A DNA stretch of 64,000 nucleotides from Pseudomonas sp. Choline-02u-1 (GTDB lineage Bacteria > Pseudomonadota > Gammaproteobacteria > Pseudomonadales > Pseudomonadaceae). Below, piece after piece: positions 24,450 to 34,306 of the stretch (position 1 is the first letter of the stretch; each line of letters begins with the position of its first letter). The stretch is taken from the NCBI RefSeq assembly GCF_002836515.1, contig NZ_PJBC01000064.1, forward strand, positions 1 through 64,000, written 5' to 3'. Made by a program: the position numbers and the translations under genes. Under the pieces are notes generated by a model. The model was not told where the DNA came from. It did not search any database and saw only the letters and a list, made by a program, of their open reading frames with translations.

Positions 24450-26099
24450 TTAGAAAAGCTGTGGGGTCGAGCGGGCGACGATGGCTTCAACGTCCAGCCC
24501 ACGCGGCAATGCCCCGTAGACGCGGCCGCCACCACTCAAGCGGCTGGCAATAAAAGCATCACTGACGGCTGAATTTCCGGCCTCCAGCAAAAGCCTGGCC
24601 TGCAAACCGAGCGCGATGTCTTCGGTCAATTGCCGCGCCCGATACTGAATGTCGCTGGTGTCCCTGAACTGCGCCTGCAAGCGCTGAATATGCTCAGCCA
24701 AACGCTTGTCGCCATGGCCATCGCCCAGTTCGCTGAACAGCACATCCAGCACGCCTGGCTCCTTCGACAGTGCGCGCAGCACGTCGAGACACTGCACATT
24801 CCCCGACCCTTCCCACGTCGAATTCACCGGTGCTTCGCGGTACAGGCGCGGCAGGATGCTGTCTTCAACATAACCGGCACCGCCCATGCATTCGGCGGCT
24901 TCGTTGATCATCGCCGGCGCGCGTTTGCAGATCCAGTATTTGCCCACCGCCGTTACCAGCCGCGCAAATTGCGCTTCGTGGCGATCATCGAGGTGATCCA
25001 GCGCCTTGCCCATGCGCAGACTCAGGGCCAGCGCGGCTTCGCTTTCCAGCGCCAGATCGGCCAGTACGTTTTGCATCAGCGGCTGCTCGCTGAGCAACTT
25101 ACCGCCGACCTTGCGGTGCGCGCAGTGATGGCTGGCCTGGGTCAGCGCCTGGCGCATCAGCGAGCTGGAACCGACCATGCAATCGAAACGGGTCATCGCC
25201 ACCATTTCGATAATGGTCGGCACGCCGCGCCCCTCTTCGCCGATCATCCACGCCAGCGCGCCACGGAACTCCACTTCGCTGGAGGCGTTGGACTGGTTGC
25301 CGAGTTTGTTTTTCAGACGCTGGATGTAGAACTGATTACGCGAGTCATCCGGGCGATGGCGCGGCAGCAGAAAGCAGCTCAGACCCTTGTCGGTCTGCGC
25401 CAACGTGAGGAAGGCGTCGCACATCGGTGCCGAGCAGAACCACTTGTGCCCGACCAGTTCATAAGCCTGACCCGGGCCGCTGGCACCGACCGGATAAGCC
25501 TTGGTGGTGTTGGCGCGCACGTCGGTGCCGCCCTGCTTCTCGGTCATCGCCATGCCGATGGTCACGCCGGCCTTGTGCGCCATACCGACATTGCGCGGAT
25601 CGTATTCGGTGGCGAGGACTTTCGGCAGCCACTGTTCGGCCAGGTCCGGCTGCAAGCGCAGGGCCGGCACGCTGGCGAAGGTCATCGTCAACGGGCAGCC
25701 ACTGCCGGCTTCAGCCTGGCTGTGCAGATAGGTCATCGAAGCGCGGGCAACCTGTGCGCCGTCCTGCGGGTGTGCCCACGGCAGCGAGGTCAGGCCATGT
25801 TCGATCGCGGTGCGCATCAGCTCGTGGTAAGCGGGGTGAAACTCGACCAGATCAATGCGATGGCCGTAGCGGTCATGGCTGGCAAATACCGGTTTGTTCT
25901 GGTTGGCGAGAAACCCCGCTTCCATCAGCGGCCCCCCCGCCAGTGCGCCGTAGGCATCGATCCGCGACTCGGCCCAACCGGCACCGAAGCGCCGCGACCA
26001 CTCCTGTAGCGGCAGGTCGATGCGGTACAGGTTGGTGCCGTCCAGCGATGGCGGCTGATTGGTGACTTCGTGGGTTTCGGCGAACTGATGCAGGTTCAT
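24450..26099 (-). CDS. aidB: Acyl-CoA dehydrogenase family protein, AidB-like
   Basis: A 549-residue flavoprotein of the AidB branch of acyl-CoA dehydrogenases, which in E. coli is induced by alkylating agents and shows weak isovaleryl-CoA dehydrogenase activity. The N-terminal AidB-specific domain (about residues 1-165), the MTEKQGGTDVR segment characteristic of the branch, the FCSAPMCDAF flavin-domain strand and the ECMGGAGYVEDS C-terminal helix are visible. Length matches AidB (541). It is monocistronic; a DNA-alkylation role is inferred from family only. Confidence 0.85.
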   Translation of the reverse strand: MNLHQFAETHEVTNQPPSLDGTNLYRIDLPLQEWSRRFGAGWAESRIDAYGALAGGPLMEAGFLANQNKPVFASHDRYGHRIDLVEFHPAYHELMRTAIEHGLTSLPWAHPQDGAQVARASMTYLHSQAEAGSGCPLTMTFASVPALRLQPDLAEQWLPKVLATEYDPRNVGMAHKAGVTIGMAMTEKQGGTDVRANTTKAYPVGASGPGQAYELVGHKWFCSAPMCDAFLTLAQTDKGLSCFLLPRHRPDDSRNQFYIQRLKNKLGNQSNASSEVEFRGALAWMIGEEGRGVPTIIEMVAMTRFDCMVGSSSLMRQALTQASHHCAHRKVGGKLLSEQPLMQNVLADLALESEAALALSLRMGKALDHLDDRHEAQFARLVTAVGKYWICKRAPAMINEAAECMGGAGYVEDSILPRLYREAPVNSTWEGSGNVQCLDVLRALSKEPGVLDVLFSELGDGHGDKRLAEHIQRLQAQFRDTSDIQYRARQLTEDIALGLQARLLLEAGNSAVSDAFIASRLSGGGRVYGALPRGLDVEAIVARSTPQLF

Positions 26100-26123
26100 G
26101 ACGGCGCTCCGTGTTCAGCAATG

Positions 26124-26150
26124 GCACCAGTTAAGCACTGGTGCTTTTTT
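26124..26150 (+). terminator. Plus-facing intrinsic terminator with no plus-strand gene upstream
   Basis: GCACCAGT, a 5-base loop and ACTGGTGC form a perfect 8-bp stem followed by TTTTTT on the plus strand. Both flanking genes are on the minus strand, so the hairpin would stop antisense transcription into the sensor kinase region, or act on the minus transcript only as a structure. Confidence 0.6.
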
Positions 26151-26166
26151 GAACAAAGTGTCATAC

Positions 26167-26188
26167 GCGCCGTTTTTGCGGCGCTTTT
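26167..26188 (+). terminator. Second plus-facing hairpin with T-run
   Basis: GCGCCG, a T-rich 6-base loop and CGGCGC are followed by TTTT on the plus strand, 16 bases after the first one and just beyond the sensor kinase stop codon. On the minus strand it has no U-run, so it does not look like that gene's terminator. Confidence 0.5.
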
Positions 26189-26194
26189 ACCCCA

Positions 26195-28543
26195 TCAGCA
26201 ACTGAGCACGCGGCGCTGCAACGCAGCCTGCAGATCCTCGAATTTCACCGGTTTGTGCAGATAGTCGATGGCCGCACCCGGGGCGCATTGCTCGCGGTCA
26301 GCGCTCAACGCGAGCATGAACACCGGCAAATGCGCACAGCCCGGCAGCGCATGGATCTGGCAGCACAGCGATGCACCTTCGTGGCAGGGCAACTGGCAAT
26401 CGATCAGCACCGCATCGAAGCTTTCCCGCTGCAGACAGTCCAGTGCGGCGGCGCCGCTGTCGGCGCTGCGCACACGAAAACCGAGCTTGAGCAGCATGCC
26501 GCGCATCACCAGTTGGTTGACGCTGTTGTCGTCCACCAGCAGCACCGTGCAATCCTGCGGCGCACGAATGCAATCGCGGGCGGGCTGATCAGCAGCCGCT
26601 TCGATAATTGGCAGTTCGAATTCGACATCGAGCTGGAATCGGCTGCCGCATCCAGGCTCGGAGCGGTGAGTAAGTTTGCCCCCTAGCAGTTCGACCAGTT
26701 GTCGGCAGATCGCCAGCCCCACCCCCAGGCCGCCGTATTCGCGAGTCATCGAACCGTCGAGCTGGAAGAAGCGCTGATACAGCGTGGCCTCGCCCAGATC
26801 GGTGAAACCGATGCCGGTGTCGATCACCGCAAACGACAGCGCCATGCGGTTATCCGTCGACGGCCGCCCCGTGACGCGCAGCGCCAGACCGCCGACACGG
26901 GTGAACTTGATTGCATTGTCCAGCAGGCATTCCAGACACTGCGCCAGTTTCGCGCCGTCGCCGTGCAGGCGATCCGGCAGGATCGGCAGCACCTCGACCT
27001 TGAAGTCCAGCGACTTGCTCGCCGCATTACCTTCGAACTGCACGCGCAGCGCCTCAACTACCGCACGCAGGCTGAAACTGCCTGGCGTGACCTTGAGCTT
27101 GCCGGCCTGCAATTCAGTAAGCGTGAGGATACCGTTGACCATGCGCATCATGTCGCGGGCGGAACCGGCGGCGGTCTGTTGATATTGCTCAAGCTCGGGA
27201 TCGAGGTCGACGGTCTGCATCAGCTCCAGCGAACCGATCACCCCGTTCATCGGCGTGCGCAGTTCGTGGGTCAAAGTGGCGAGGAATTCATCCTTGAGCT
27301 TGTTGCTGTGGGCCAGTTGCTGGTTGAGCACTTCGAGCTTCTGCCCGGCGTCATACAAGGTCTGCGCCTGTTGCTCGCGCATGGCGTTGATGCGGTCGGC
27401 CAGCGCCAGCGACAGCAGCGCGACCTCGATCGCCGAGCCGATCTGGCTGGCGTACATGGTCAGGAACACATTGGGCAGCAGGCCCAGCACCATCAGCGTG
27501 TTGACGATGCCGCCGAGCAGGAATGCCGACCAGGCGATAATGAAGTAACGCGCCACCCGCAAGCCGCGCCACCAGGCGAGGATCCCGGCCGCAAAGATCA
27601 CCACGGTGAAGGTCAACGCCAGTGTGGTCGCCAGGCGCAGGGCCAGGGCGTAGCTGGTCATCAGCGACAGACCGATCACCAGCGCACTGAAGGCAATCAA
27701 ACCGATCAGCAAGCGATCCAGCCAGGCGCTGTGGGTTTTGGTCTGCAAAAAGCTGCGGGCAAACTGGCTGCCGAACAGGCCGGCGCAACCGATGAAAAAC
27801 GGCGTCGCGGCGTTGGCCCACCATGGGTTGTCCGGCCAGAAATACTCGACCGCCGCGCCGTTCACCGACAATTGATAGAGGCCGAACGAGCCGATATAGA
27901 AGATGTAATAGAGGTAACTTGTGTCGCGCACGCTCAGGTAGATGAACAGGTTGTAGACCAGCATCCCCAGCAGCACGCCATAAATGATGCCGAGTACATA
28001 CAGGCGCACCGGCTGATCTTCAAGGTACGCGGTGCTCGACCACAACGTTACCGGTGCCTGAATCGAGCCTTCACTGGCCAGGCGCAGGTACAGCGTTTGC
28101 TGTTGATCCGGTTTGAACGGCAAGTCGAACAGGTAATTGTTCTGGCGGATCTCGCGGCTGGCGAACGGCAATGCATCGCCGGTCTGGCGCACCAGTCGGT
28201 ATTCGCCGCTGGCGTCGGGCAAGTACAAGTCGAGGTGATCAAGCGGCGGATACGCCAGTTCCAGCAGCCAGGTGCGCTGGGCGGCCGGGTTGCTCGGGCG
28301 GTAATGCAGGTCGATCTTCAGCCAGAACGCCGAACGTGAGTAACCGGCATTGAGCGTGGCTTTGTCGTGGGCTTTGAACTGGCTGGCATCTTGTGCGCGG
28401 ACGTCGGCAATCGTCGCCTGACCGCTCGGGTCTTCGAACACTTGCAGCGATCGGCCCAGTGGCAGGCTCTGGGTGAATTCGTCGAATTCGACGGCGCTCG
28501 CCATGAGCGGCAAGCAGAACAGCAACATCAGCAAATAGCGCAT
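26195..28543 (-). CDS. Hybrid 7TMR-DISM sensor histidine kinase with receiver domain
   Basis: A 782-residue inner-membrane hybrid kinase. Signal peptide (1-17), a periplasmic 7TMR-DISM extracellular sensing domain (about 25-160), seven membrane helices (about 180-385), HisKA with phospho-acceptor His426 in THELRTPMNG, an HATPase domain with N box ECLLDNAIKF, G1 DTGIGF and G2 GGLGVGLA, and a C-terminal receiver with Asp715 in LIDCQLP and a conserved Lys764. DISM domains are thought to bind carbohydrate-like ligands. There is no output regulator gene beside it, so it must pass phosphate to a distant Hpt or regulator. Divergent from thiD. Confidence 0.9.
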   Translation of the reverse strand: MRYLLMLLFCLPLMASAVEFDEFTQSLPLGRSLQVFEDPSGQATIADVRAQDASQFKAHDKATLNAGYSRSAFWLKIDLHYRPSNPAAQRTWLLELAYPPLDHLDLYLPDASGEYRLVRQTGDALPFASREIRQNNYLFDLPFKPDQQQTLYLRLASEGSIQAPVTLWSSTAYLEDQPVRLYVLGIIYGVLLGMLVYNLFIYLSVRDTSYLYYIFYIGSFGLYQLSVNGAAVEYFWPDNPWWANAATPFFIGCAGLFGSQFARSFLQTKTHSAWLDRLLIGLIAFSALVIGLSLMTSYALALRLATTLALTFTVVIFAAGILAWWRGLRVARYFIIAWSAFLLGGIVNTLMVLGLLPNVFLTMYASQIGSAIEVALLSLALADRINAMREQQAQTLYDAGQKLEVLNQQLAHSNKLKDEFLATLTHELRTPMNGVIGSLELMQTVDLDPELEQYQQTAAGSARDMMRMVNGILTLTELQAGKLKVTPGSFSLRAVVEALRVQFEGNAASKSLDFKVEVLPILPDRLHGDGAKLAQCLECLLDNAIKFTRVGGLALRVTGRPSTDNRMALSFAVIDTGIGFTDLGEATLYQRFFQLDGSMTREYGGLGVGLAICRQLVELLGGKLTHRSEPGCGSRFQLDVEFELPIIEAAADQPARDCIRAPQDCTVLLVDDNSVNQLVMRGMLLKLGFRVRSADSGAAALDCLQRESFDAVLIDCQLPCHEGASLCCQIHALPGCAHLPVFMLALSADREQCAPGAAIDYLHKPVKFEDLQAALQRRVLSC

Positions 28544-28844
28544 TGAAGCCCCAGCGTGGCTCGTCCGGTTGTGTCAGGAAGCCCCCCATTCCCTTTGAGT
28601 AGACGTAAAACCGGTATTACCTGTGATTGTTTGGATCCAGCCTAGCATAGCCGTTGATGGCCATTGAGCACCATGGAAATTTTTCCTACAACGGCTCTAG
28701 AACGGGCGTTACAGGGCAAAGCACCGAGATAGAGCTGTTGGAATGGTCAGGAACGTCAAAGATTGCAGCCTCCGGCAGCTCCGGCATTTATCTTGCTCTG
28801 CCACCCACACCCGTAAATCAGCTTTGGTGGTAAGCTCGCGCACC
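28544..28844. promoter_or_regulatory. 301-base divergent intergenic region, kinase / thiD
   Basis: Holds the promoters of the minus-strand sensor kinase and of thiD. A degenerate REP core (GATTGCAGCCTCCGGCAGCT) is at about 28761-28780. I looked for a thiamine-pyrophosphate riboswitch before thiD and did not recognise its conserved CUGAGA/ACCUGA elements. Confidence 0.4.
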
Positions 28845-29642
28845 ATGAATATCTACAGCTCCCGCCCCGTTGTCCTCTGTCTCTCCGGCCACGACCCCAG
28901 TGGTGGCGCCGGCTTGCAGGCAGATATCGAAGCCTTGCTTGCGCAGGGTTGCCATGCGGCTCCGGCCGTCACCGCCCTGACCGTGCAAGACACCGTCAAC
29001 GTCACTGACTTTCGCGTCCTCGACCGCGAGTGGGTACTGGCTCAGGCCAACGCCGTGCTCAACGACTCCGAAGTCGCGGCGGTGAAACTGGGCATGCTCG
29101 GTTCGCTGGAAATGGTCGACACGGTTGTCGAACTGCTCTCGGCCCACCCGCATCTGCCGGTGGTCTGCGACCCGGTGCTGCGTGCCGGCGGCGGCGGACG
29201 CCTGGGCAAGGACGAGGTCGGCTATGCGATGCGCGAGCGTCTGCTGCCGCTGTCGATCATTGCTACCCCGAATCTTCCCGAGGCACGCATCCTCGCCGAA
29301 CTGCCCGAAGGCACGGCCGACGAGTGCGCGGAAAAACTCCTGCCATTCATCAAAAACCTGCTGATCACCGGCGGCCACGGCGACGAGACTGAAATCCACA
29401 ACCGCGTGTACAGCCGCGACGGCCTGCGTGAAACCTTTATCTGCCAGCGCCTGCCGGGCAGCTATCACGGCTCGGGTTGTACGCTGGCCAGCGCCCTCGC
29501 CGGTCGCCTGGCTCAGGGCGAACACCTCGCCAGCGCCGTGCGCAGTGCGCTGGATTACACCTGGCGGACCCTGCGCGACGCGGAACAACTGGGCCGAGGC
29601 CAGTTCGTGCCGCGTCGCCTGCCGCTGGATTTCTGCTCGTAA
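28845..29642 (+). CDS. thiD: Hydroxymethylpyrimidine/phosphomethylpyrimidine kinase
   Basis: A 265-residue ribokinase-fold enzyme that phosphorylates HMP to HMP-P and then HMP-PP for thiamine synthesis. The GHDPSGGAGLQADIE motif at the N-terminus, DPVLRAGGGGRLG near 105 and the GSGCTLASALAG anion hole near 205 are all present. It is not fused to ThiE. The ATG at 28845 begins the family-like MNIYSSRPVVLCL. thiE follows after 18 bases and hemL after that, forming an operon. Confidence 0.93.
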   Translation: MNIYSSRPVVLCLSGHDPSGGAGLQADIEALLAQGCHAAPAVTALTVQDTVNVTDFRVLDREWVLAQANAVLNDSEVAAVKLGMLGSLEMVDTVVELLSAHPHLPVVCDPVLRAGGGGRLGKDEVGYAMRERLLPLSIIATPNLPEARILAELPEGTADECAEKLLPFIKNLLITGGHGDETEIHNRVYSRDGLRETFICQRLPGSYHGSGCTLASALAGRLAQGEHLASAVRSALDYTWRTLRDAEQLGRGQFVPRRLPLDFCS

Positions 29643-29660
29643 CGTCGTGAGGTCTGTCCG

Positions 29661-30284
29661 ATGAAACTACGTGGCCTGTATGCCATTACCGACAGCCAGT
29701 TGCTGGCGGGCAAGTTTCTGTCTTACGTGGAGGCGGCGCTCGATGGCGGCGTCACCCTGCTGCAATACCGCGACAAAAGCAGCGACGAGGCGCGCCGCCT
29801 GCGCGAGGCCGAGGCGCTGCGCAATCTGTGCGAGCGTTACAAGACGCAGTTGATCATCAACGATGACGCTGAGCTGGCCGCGCGCCTCAATGTCGGCGTG
29901 CACTTGGGCCAGACCGACGGCCCGCTATCGCCGACCCGCGCCCTGCTCGGTTCGAAAGCGATCATCGGTTCGACCTCTCACGGGCAAATCGCCCTGGCTG
30001 AACAGGCCGCCAAAGAAGGTGCGAGTTACGTCGCCTTCGGCCGCTTCTTCAATTCCACCACCAAACCCGGTGCGCCGAGTTGCAGCCTCGACTTGCTCGA
30101 CGAAGCCAAACGCACGCTGCACTTGCCGATTTGCGCGATTGGCGGCATCACCCTCGATAACGCCGCGCCACTGGTCGAGCATGGGGTCGATCTGCTCGCC
30201 GTGATCCACGGCCTGTTCGGCGCCCAGAGCTGCGCCGAAGTGACCCGCCGCGCCCGCGCCTTCAACGAACTTCTGAAAATCTGA
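29661..30284 (+). CDS. thiE: Thiamine-phosphate synthase
   Basis: A 207-residue TIM-barrel enzyme joining HMP-PP and the thiazole phosphate to thiamine phosphate. Seen: GLYAITD at the start, [11 protein letters not shown] (diphosphate and Mg binding), [27 protein letters not shown] and the C-terminal ICAIGGIT phosphate loop. Length matches the family (about 205). Second gene of thiD-thiE-hemL with 15 bases to hemL. Confidence 0.93.
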   Translation: MKLRGLYAITDSQLLAGKFLSYVEAALDGGVTLLQYRDKSSDEARRLREAEALRNLCERYKTQLIINDDAELAARLNVGVHLGQTDGPLSPTRALLGSKAIIGSTSHGQIALAEQAAKEGASYVAFGRFFNSTTKPGAPSCSLDLLDEAKRTLHLPICAIGGITLDNAAPLVEHGVDLLAVIHGLFGAQSCAEVTRRARAFNELLKI

Positions 30285-30299
30285 TTTGAGAGCCCGATC

Positions 30300-31583
30300 A
30301 TGTCTCGTTCCGAAACCCTGTTTGCCAATGCTCAGAAACACATCCCCGGCGGCGTCAACTCGCCGGTGCGCGCGTTCAAGAGCGTCGGCGGCACCCCGCT
30401 GTTCTTCAAACACGCCGAAGGCGCTTACGTCACCGACGAAGACGACAAGCGTTATGTCGATTACGTGGGTTCGTGGGGCCCGATGATCCTCGGCCACAGC
30501 CATCCGGACGTGCTCGACGCGGTGCGCAATCAACTGCAGCACGGCCTGTCCTACGGCGCGCCGACGTCGATGGAAACCGAGATGGCCGATCTGGTCTGCT
30601 CGCTGGTGCCGTCGATGGACATGGTGCGCATGGTCAGCTCCGGCACCGAGGCGACCATGAGCGCGATCCGTCTGGCCCGTGGTTTCACCAGTCGCGACAG
30701 CATCATCAAGTTCGAAGGCTGCTACCACGGTCACTCTGACAGCCTGCTGGTCAAGGCCGGTTCCGGCGCTCTGACCCAGGGCGTACCGAGCTCCGCCGGC
30801 GTCCCGGCTGCATTCGCCAAACACACCCTGACCCTGCCGTTCAACGACATCGAAGCGGTCGAGCAGATGCTTGCCGAAGTCGGTGAGGACGTCGCCTGCA
30901 TCATCGTCGAGCCGGTCGCCGGCAACATGAATTGCGTGCCGCCAGCGCCGGGCTTTCTCGAAGGCCTGCGTTCGCTCTGTGACAAGCATGGCGTGGTGCT
31001 GATTTTCGACGAAGTGATGACCGGTTTCCGTGTCGCTCTCGGCGGTGCCCAAGCGCATTACGGCGTGACGCCGGACCTGACCACCTTCGGCAAGATCATC
31101 GGTGGCGGCATGCCGGTGGGCTGCTTCGGTGGCAAGCGCGAGATCATGCAGCGCATCGCCCCGCTGGGCCCGGTGTACCAGGCCGGTACGCTGTCGGGTA
31201 ATCCGCTGGCGATGGCGGCCGGCCTGACGACTTTGCGTCTGATCAGCCGCCCGGGTTTCCACGCCGAGCTGACCGACTACACCGCGCGCATGCTCGACGG
31301 CCTGCAGCAGCGAGCCGATGCTGCGGGCATCCCGTTCGTGACCACCCAGGCTGGCGGCATGTTCGGTCTGTACTTCAGTGGCGCCGACGACATCGTCACC
31401 TTCGACGACGTGATGGCCAGCGACGCAGCACTGTTCGGTCGCTTCTTCCACCTGATGCTGGAAGGTGGCGTGTACCTGGCGCCGAGTGCCTTCGAAGCTG
31501 GGTTCACGTCGATCGCCCACGGCGAAGCCGAGTTGCAACTGACGCTGGACGCTGCCGAGCGTGCCTTCGCCGCGTTGAAATAA
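30300..31583 (+). CDS. hemL: Glutamate-1-semialdehyde 2,1-aminomutase
   Basis: A 427-residue PLP-dependent enzyme converting glutamate 1-semialdehyde to 5-aminolevulinate, the last step of the C5 route to haem. The PLP-binding Lys265 lies in [13 protein letters not shown], exactly the E. coli position. [13 protein letters not shown] and [10 protein letters not shown] are other family motifs. It closes the thiD-thiE-hemL operon and is followed by a hairpin terminator. Confidence 0.95.
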   Translation: MSRSETLFANAQKHIPGGVNSPVRAFKSVGGTPLFFKHAEGAYVTDEDDKRYVDYVGSWGPMILGHSHPDVLDAVRNQLQHGLSYGAPTSMETEMADLVCSLVPSMDMVRMVSSGTEATMSAIRLARGFTSRDSIIKFEGCYHGHSDSLLVKAGSGALTQGVPSSAGVPAAFAKHTLTLPFNDIEAVEQMLAEVGEDVACIIVEPVAGNMNCVPPAPGFLEGLRSLCDKHGVVLIFDEVMTGFRVALGGAQAHYGVTPDLTTFGKIIGGGMPVGCFGGKREIMQRIAPLGPVYQAGTLSGNPLAMAAGLTTLRLISRPGFHAELTDYTARMLDGLQQRADAAGIPFVTTQAGGMFGLYFSGADDIVTFDDVMASDAALFGRFFHLMLEGGVYLAPSAFEAGFTSIAHGEAELQLTLDAAERAFAALK

Positions 31584-31593
31584 TCGCCGCACC

Positions 31594-31624
31594 GCTGACG
31601 TTGGCTATGGCCAGCGTCAGCTTT
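31594..31624 (+). terminator. hairpin terminator of thiD-thiE-hemL
   Basis: A 12-bp stem, GCTGACGTTGGC with GCCAGCGTCAGC (one G-U pair) around a TATG loop, begins 10 bases after the hemL stop; a short TTT tail follows. Confidence 0.75.
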
Positions 31625-31807
31625 CACCTACATCCGCTTGGTTTTTCCAACGTGCCTGCGCAAATCCTGCCTGAATCGGGCGATATATTCCCCACGCAGC
31701 AGAAAAACGAGTAAAGACTTTGTAAGGTTGGCCCTGCTTATTTCATAATGCGCGCTTATTGGATCCCTCGACGGGTCCGCGTGCCCTTCAGAGGTAAGTC
31801 GATTCCC

Positions 31808-32362
31808 ATGAACCGCACCGGCCGCACCCTTGCATTGGGCTGCCTGTTGCTCCTTCAGCCCCTGCTCGCGCATGCACAAGCAGGCGGCAACTCGTTGTTG
31901 ATCCCGGCGATGGGTCGTTGCACCCTCAATACTCAGCCGCAAGACGTCACGCAGGCACTGGCCGCCTGCCAGAAAGCGGCGGACGAAGGGGACGCGCAAG
32001 CGCAATACGAGTTGGGTGAGTTCTACTACGACGGCAAGAACGCGCCGCGCGACCTCAATCAGGCCCTGAGCTATTTCGAAAAGGCCTCGTTGCAAGGCCA
32101 CGCCCAGGCGCAATACAAGCTCGGCAGCATGTTCTTCCACGGTGAAGGCGTGCAGGCCAACAATATCCAGGCCTACATCGTGCTGAAGATGGCAGCAGTC
32201 AACGGTGCCGAAGAGGCGCTGGACACGGCTGACGAAGTCTCGGAAAAGATGTCCCGCGAAGATCTGGAAACCGCTACCCAGGTGCTCGGGCAGATCTTCC
32301 GCAAATACCTGATGGAACTGCAAAGCGCCGACGGGCGTACGCCGTTTTCGCCGCTTCCCTGA
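31808..32362 (+). CDS. Secreted Sel1-repeat protein
   Basis: A 184-residue exported protein: signal peptide with AHA cleavage near 23, then Sel1-like tetratricopeptide repeats (AQAQYELGEFYYDG and AQAQYKLGSMFFHGEG, about residues 65-130) and a conserved helical tail. Sel1 proteins mediate protein-protein contacts, often in the envelope or in signalling; the partner is unknown. ATG at 31808 is fixed by the signal peptide. Followed by a short palindromic repeat. Confidence 0.8.
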   Translation: MNRTGRTLALGCLLLLQPLLAHAQAGGNSLLIPAMGRCTLNTQPQDVTQALAACQKAADEGDAQAQYELGEFYYDGKNAPRDLNQALSYFEKASLQGHAQAQYKLGSMFFHGEGVQANNIQAYIVLKMAAVNGAEEALDTADEVSEKMSREDLETATQVLGQIFRKYLMELQSADGRTPFSPLP

Positions 32363-32367
32363 CTATT

Positions 32368-32398
32368 GATCGTTCCCACGCAGAGCATGGGAACGATC
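32368..32398. repeat. Short REP-like palindrome (GATCGTTCCC)
   Basis: GATCGTTCCC and GGGAACGATC, 10-bp arms around an 11-base loop, related to the longer element at 10561. It lies between convergent genes, 6 bases after one stop, and may act as a bidirectional transcript end. Confidence 0.7.
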
Positions 32399-32411
32399 AT
32401 CTGAAACCGGT

Positions 32412-32741
32412 TTACTTTTCGGGCATCGGCATCGGGAACGGCATGACATTGCCGACCGCGCCGCGGGCTTCGCTGATTTTCGGCGTGCCCAGACGCTCAA
32501 CCTCGTCGATGCGAACAATCGAATGCATCGGCACAAAGCTGCGCACCACGCCTTCGAATTGCGCCTTGAGCTTTTCTTCGCTCGGATCGACGACCATTTG
32601 CGTGCGCTCGCCAAAGACGAATTCTTCAACTTCCAGGAAACCCCACAGATCACTCTGATAGATCTGCTTGGCGTACATTTCGAACACCTGGCCCTGGTTG
32701 AGGAAAATCACCTTGTAGATTGGAGCTTCGCGTTTGGTCAT
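32412..32741 (-). CDS. DUF1820 family protein
   Basis: A 109-residue cytosolic protein matching DUF1820 (APIYKVIFLNQGQVFEMYA start; PSEEKLKAQFEGV middle). Function unknown; the family is found next to miaB in many pseudomonads, as here, where it is divergent from miaB. Confidence 0.85.
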   Translation of the reverse strand: MTKREAPIYKVIFLNQGQVFEMYAKQIYQSDLWGFLEVEEFVFGERTQMVVDPSEEKLKAQFEGVVRSFVPMHSIVRIDEVERLGTPKISEARGAVGNVMPFPMPMPEK

Positions 32742-32832
32742 GGCGGGCGGATAACATCGGGGTAAAAATGGGGGCGCGAACTATAGCATAGCCACCGGAC
32801 GCACAGCGGTAGGAACCTGACGGCTTGTTCCC

Positions 32833-32838
32833 TATAAT
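32833..32838 (+). promoter_or_regulatory. Probable -10 box of miaB
   Basis: A perfect TATAAT 35 bases before the miaB ATG in the gap between divergent genes. No matching -35 hexamer is seen at the expected spacing, so the promoter call is tentative. Confidence 0.4.
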
Positions 32839-32873
32839 GCGCGGTTCTTTGAATCACGTGACGACCCGAATCC

Positions 32874-34202
32874 ATGGCCAAGAAGCTTTACATCGAAACC
32901 CACGGTTGCCAGATGAACGAGTACGACAGCTCGCGCATGGTCGATCTGCTGGGCGAACATCAGGCCCTGGAAGTCACCGCCCGCGCGGAAGACGCCGACG
33001 TGATTCTGCTCAACACCTGCTCGATCCGCGAGCGCGCGCAAGATCGCGTGTACTCGCAGCTCGGCCGCTGGCGCGAACTGAAGCTGGCCAACCCGGAGAT
33101 GGTGATCGCCGTCGGCGGTTGCGTGGCGAGCCAGGAAGGCGCGGCGATCCGCGATCGCGCACCGTACGTCGACGTGGTGTTCGGCCCGCAGACCCTGCAC
33201 CGCCTGCCGGAAATGATCGACGCCGCACGCATCACAAAGCTGCCGCAGGTTGACGTGTCGTTCCCGGAAATCGAAAAATTCGACCACTTGCCCGAGCCGC
33301 GCATCGATGGCCCGAGCGCCTATGTGTCGGTGATGGAAGGTTGCAGCAAATACTGCACGTTCTGCGTGGTGCCTTATACCCGAGGCGAAGAAGTCAGCCG
33401 ACCGTTCGATGATGTGATCGCCGAAATCATTCACCTCGCCGAAAACGGCGTGCGTGAAGTGACCTTGCTCGGGCAGAACGTCAACGGCTACCGCGGCCAG
33501 ACCCACGACGGTCGTCTGGCCGATCTGGCCGAACTGATCCGCGTGGTTGCCGCTGTCGATGGCATCGACCGCATTCGCTACACCACCTCGCACCCGCTGG
33601 AGTTCTCCGACAGCCTGATCCAGGCCCACGCCGAAGTCCCGGAACTGGTCAAGCACCTGCATCTGCCGGTGCAGTCGGGCTCGGACCGGATTCTCGCGGC
33701 GATGAAGCGCAACCACACAGCGCTGGAGTACAAATCCAAGCTGCGTAAACTGCGCGCCGCCGTGCCGGGGATCTGCATCAGCTCGGACTTCATCGTCGGC
33801 TTCCCCGGTGAAACCGAAAAAGACTTCGAACAGACCATGAAGCTGATCGCCGATGTCGGCTTCGACTTTTCCTACTCGTTCGTCTACAGCCAGCGCCCCG
33901 GCACCCCGGCGGCAGACCTGGCTGACGACACCCCGGAAGAATTGAAGAAAGAACGTCTGAACGCGCTGCAACATCGCTTGAATCAGCAAGGCTTCGAAAT
34001 CAGCCGACAAATGGTCGGCTCGATCCAGCGCATTCTGGTCACCGATTATTCGAAGAAAGACCCGGGTGAGCTGCAGGGGCGCACGGAGAATAACCGTATC
34101 GTCAACTTCCGCTGCGACAATCCCACCCTGATCGGTCAGTTCGCCGACGTGCACATCGACGCCGCGCAGCCACACTCGCTGCGTGGTTCTTTAATTCAAT
34201 AG
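32874..34202 (+). CDS. miaB: tRNA-2-methylthio-N6-isopentenyladenosine synthase MiaB
   Basis: A 442-residue radical SAM methylthiotransferase that adds the 2-methylthio group to i6A37 of tRNA. The N-terminal UPF0004 domain has [11 protein letters not shown]; the radical-SAM 4Fe-4S cysteines are Cys157, Cys161 and Cys164 in CSKYCTFC, as in E. coli; the TRAM domain closes the protein. Length is as expected. The phoH-ybeY-corC-lnt block follows, as in many proteobacteria. Confidence 0.95.
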   Translation: MAKKLYIETHGCQMNEYDSSRMVDLLGEHQALEVTARAEDADVILLNTCSIRERAQDRVYSQLGRWRELKLANPEMVIAVGGCVASQEGAAIRDRAPYVDVVFGPQTLHRLPEMIDAARITKLPQVDVSFPEIEKFDHLPEPRIDGPSAYVSVMEGCSKYCTFCVVPYTRGEEVSRPFDDVIAEIIHLAENGVREVTLLGQNVNGYRGQTHDGRLADLAELIRVVAAVDGIDRIRYTTSHPLEFSDSLIQAHAEVPELVKHLHLPVQSGSDRILAAMKRNHTALEYKSKLRKLRAAVPGICISSDFIVGFPGETEKDFEQTMKLIADVGFDFSYSFVYSQRPGTPAADLADDTPEELKKERLNALQHRLNQQGFEISRQMVGSIQRILVTDYSKKDPGELQGRTENNRIVNFRCDNPTLIGQFADVHIDAAQPHSLRGSLIQ

Positions 34203-34214
34203 CACCACATTTCC

Positions 34215-34306
34215 CTTGTGGGGGCGGGCCTGCTCGCGAAAACGGTGTATCAGCATCGTCGATGGAGGCTGACACGACGCTTTCGCGAGCAAGCCGCTCC
34301 CACAGG
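34215..34306. repeat. REP-type inverted repeat pair
   Basis: TTGTGGGGGCGGGCCTGCTC and the facing CGAGCAAGCCGCTCCCACAG, diverged copies of the GGGAGCGGGC family, in the gap between miaB and phoH. Confidence 0.75.

Noticed and set aside
26699-28339. A 546-codon plus-strand open frame
   Set aside because: Antisense to the hybrid sensor kinase, Gln/Arg/His-rich as is typical of shadows.
28544-28844. Possible TPP riboswitch upstream of thiD
   Set aside because: The conserved thi-box sequence elements were not recognised; pseudomonads usually place that riboswitch before thiC.
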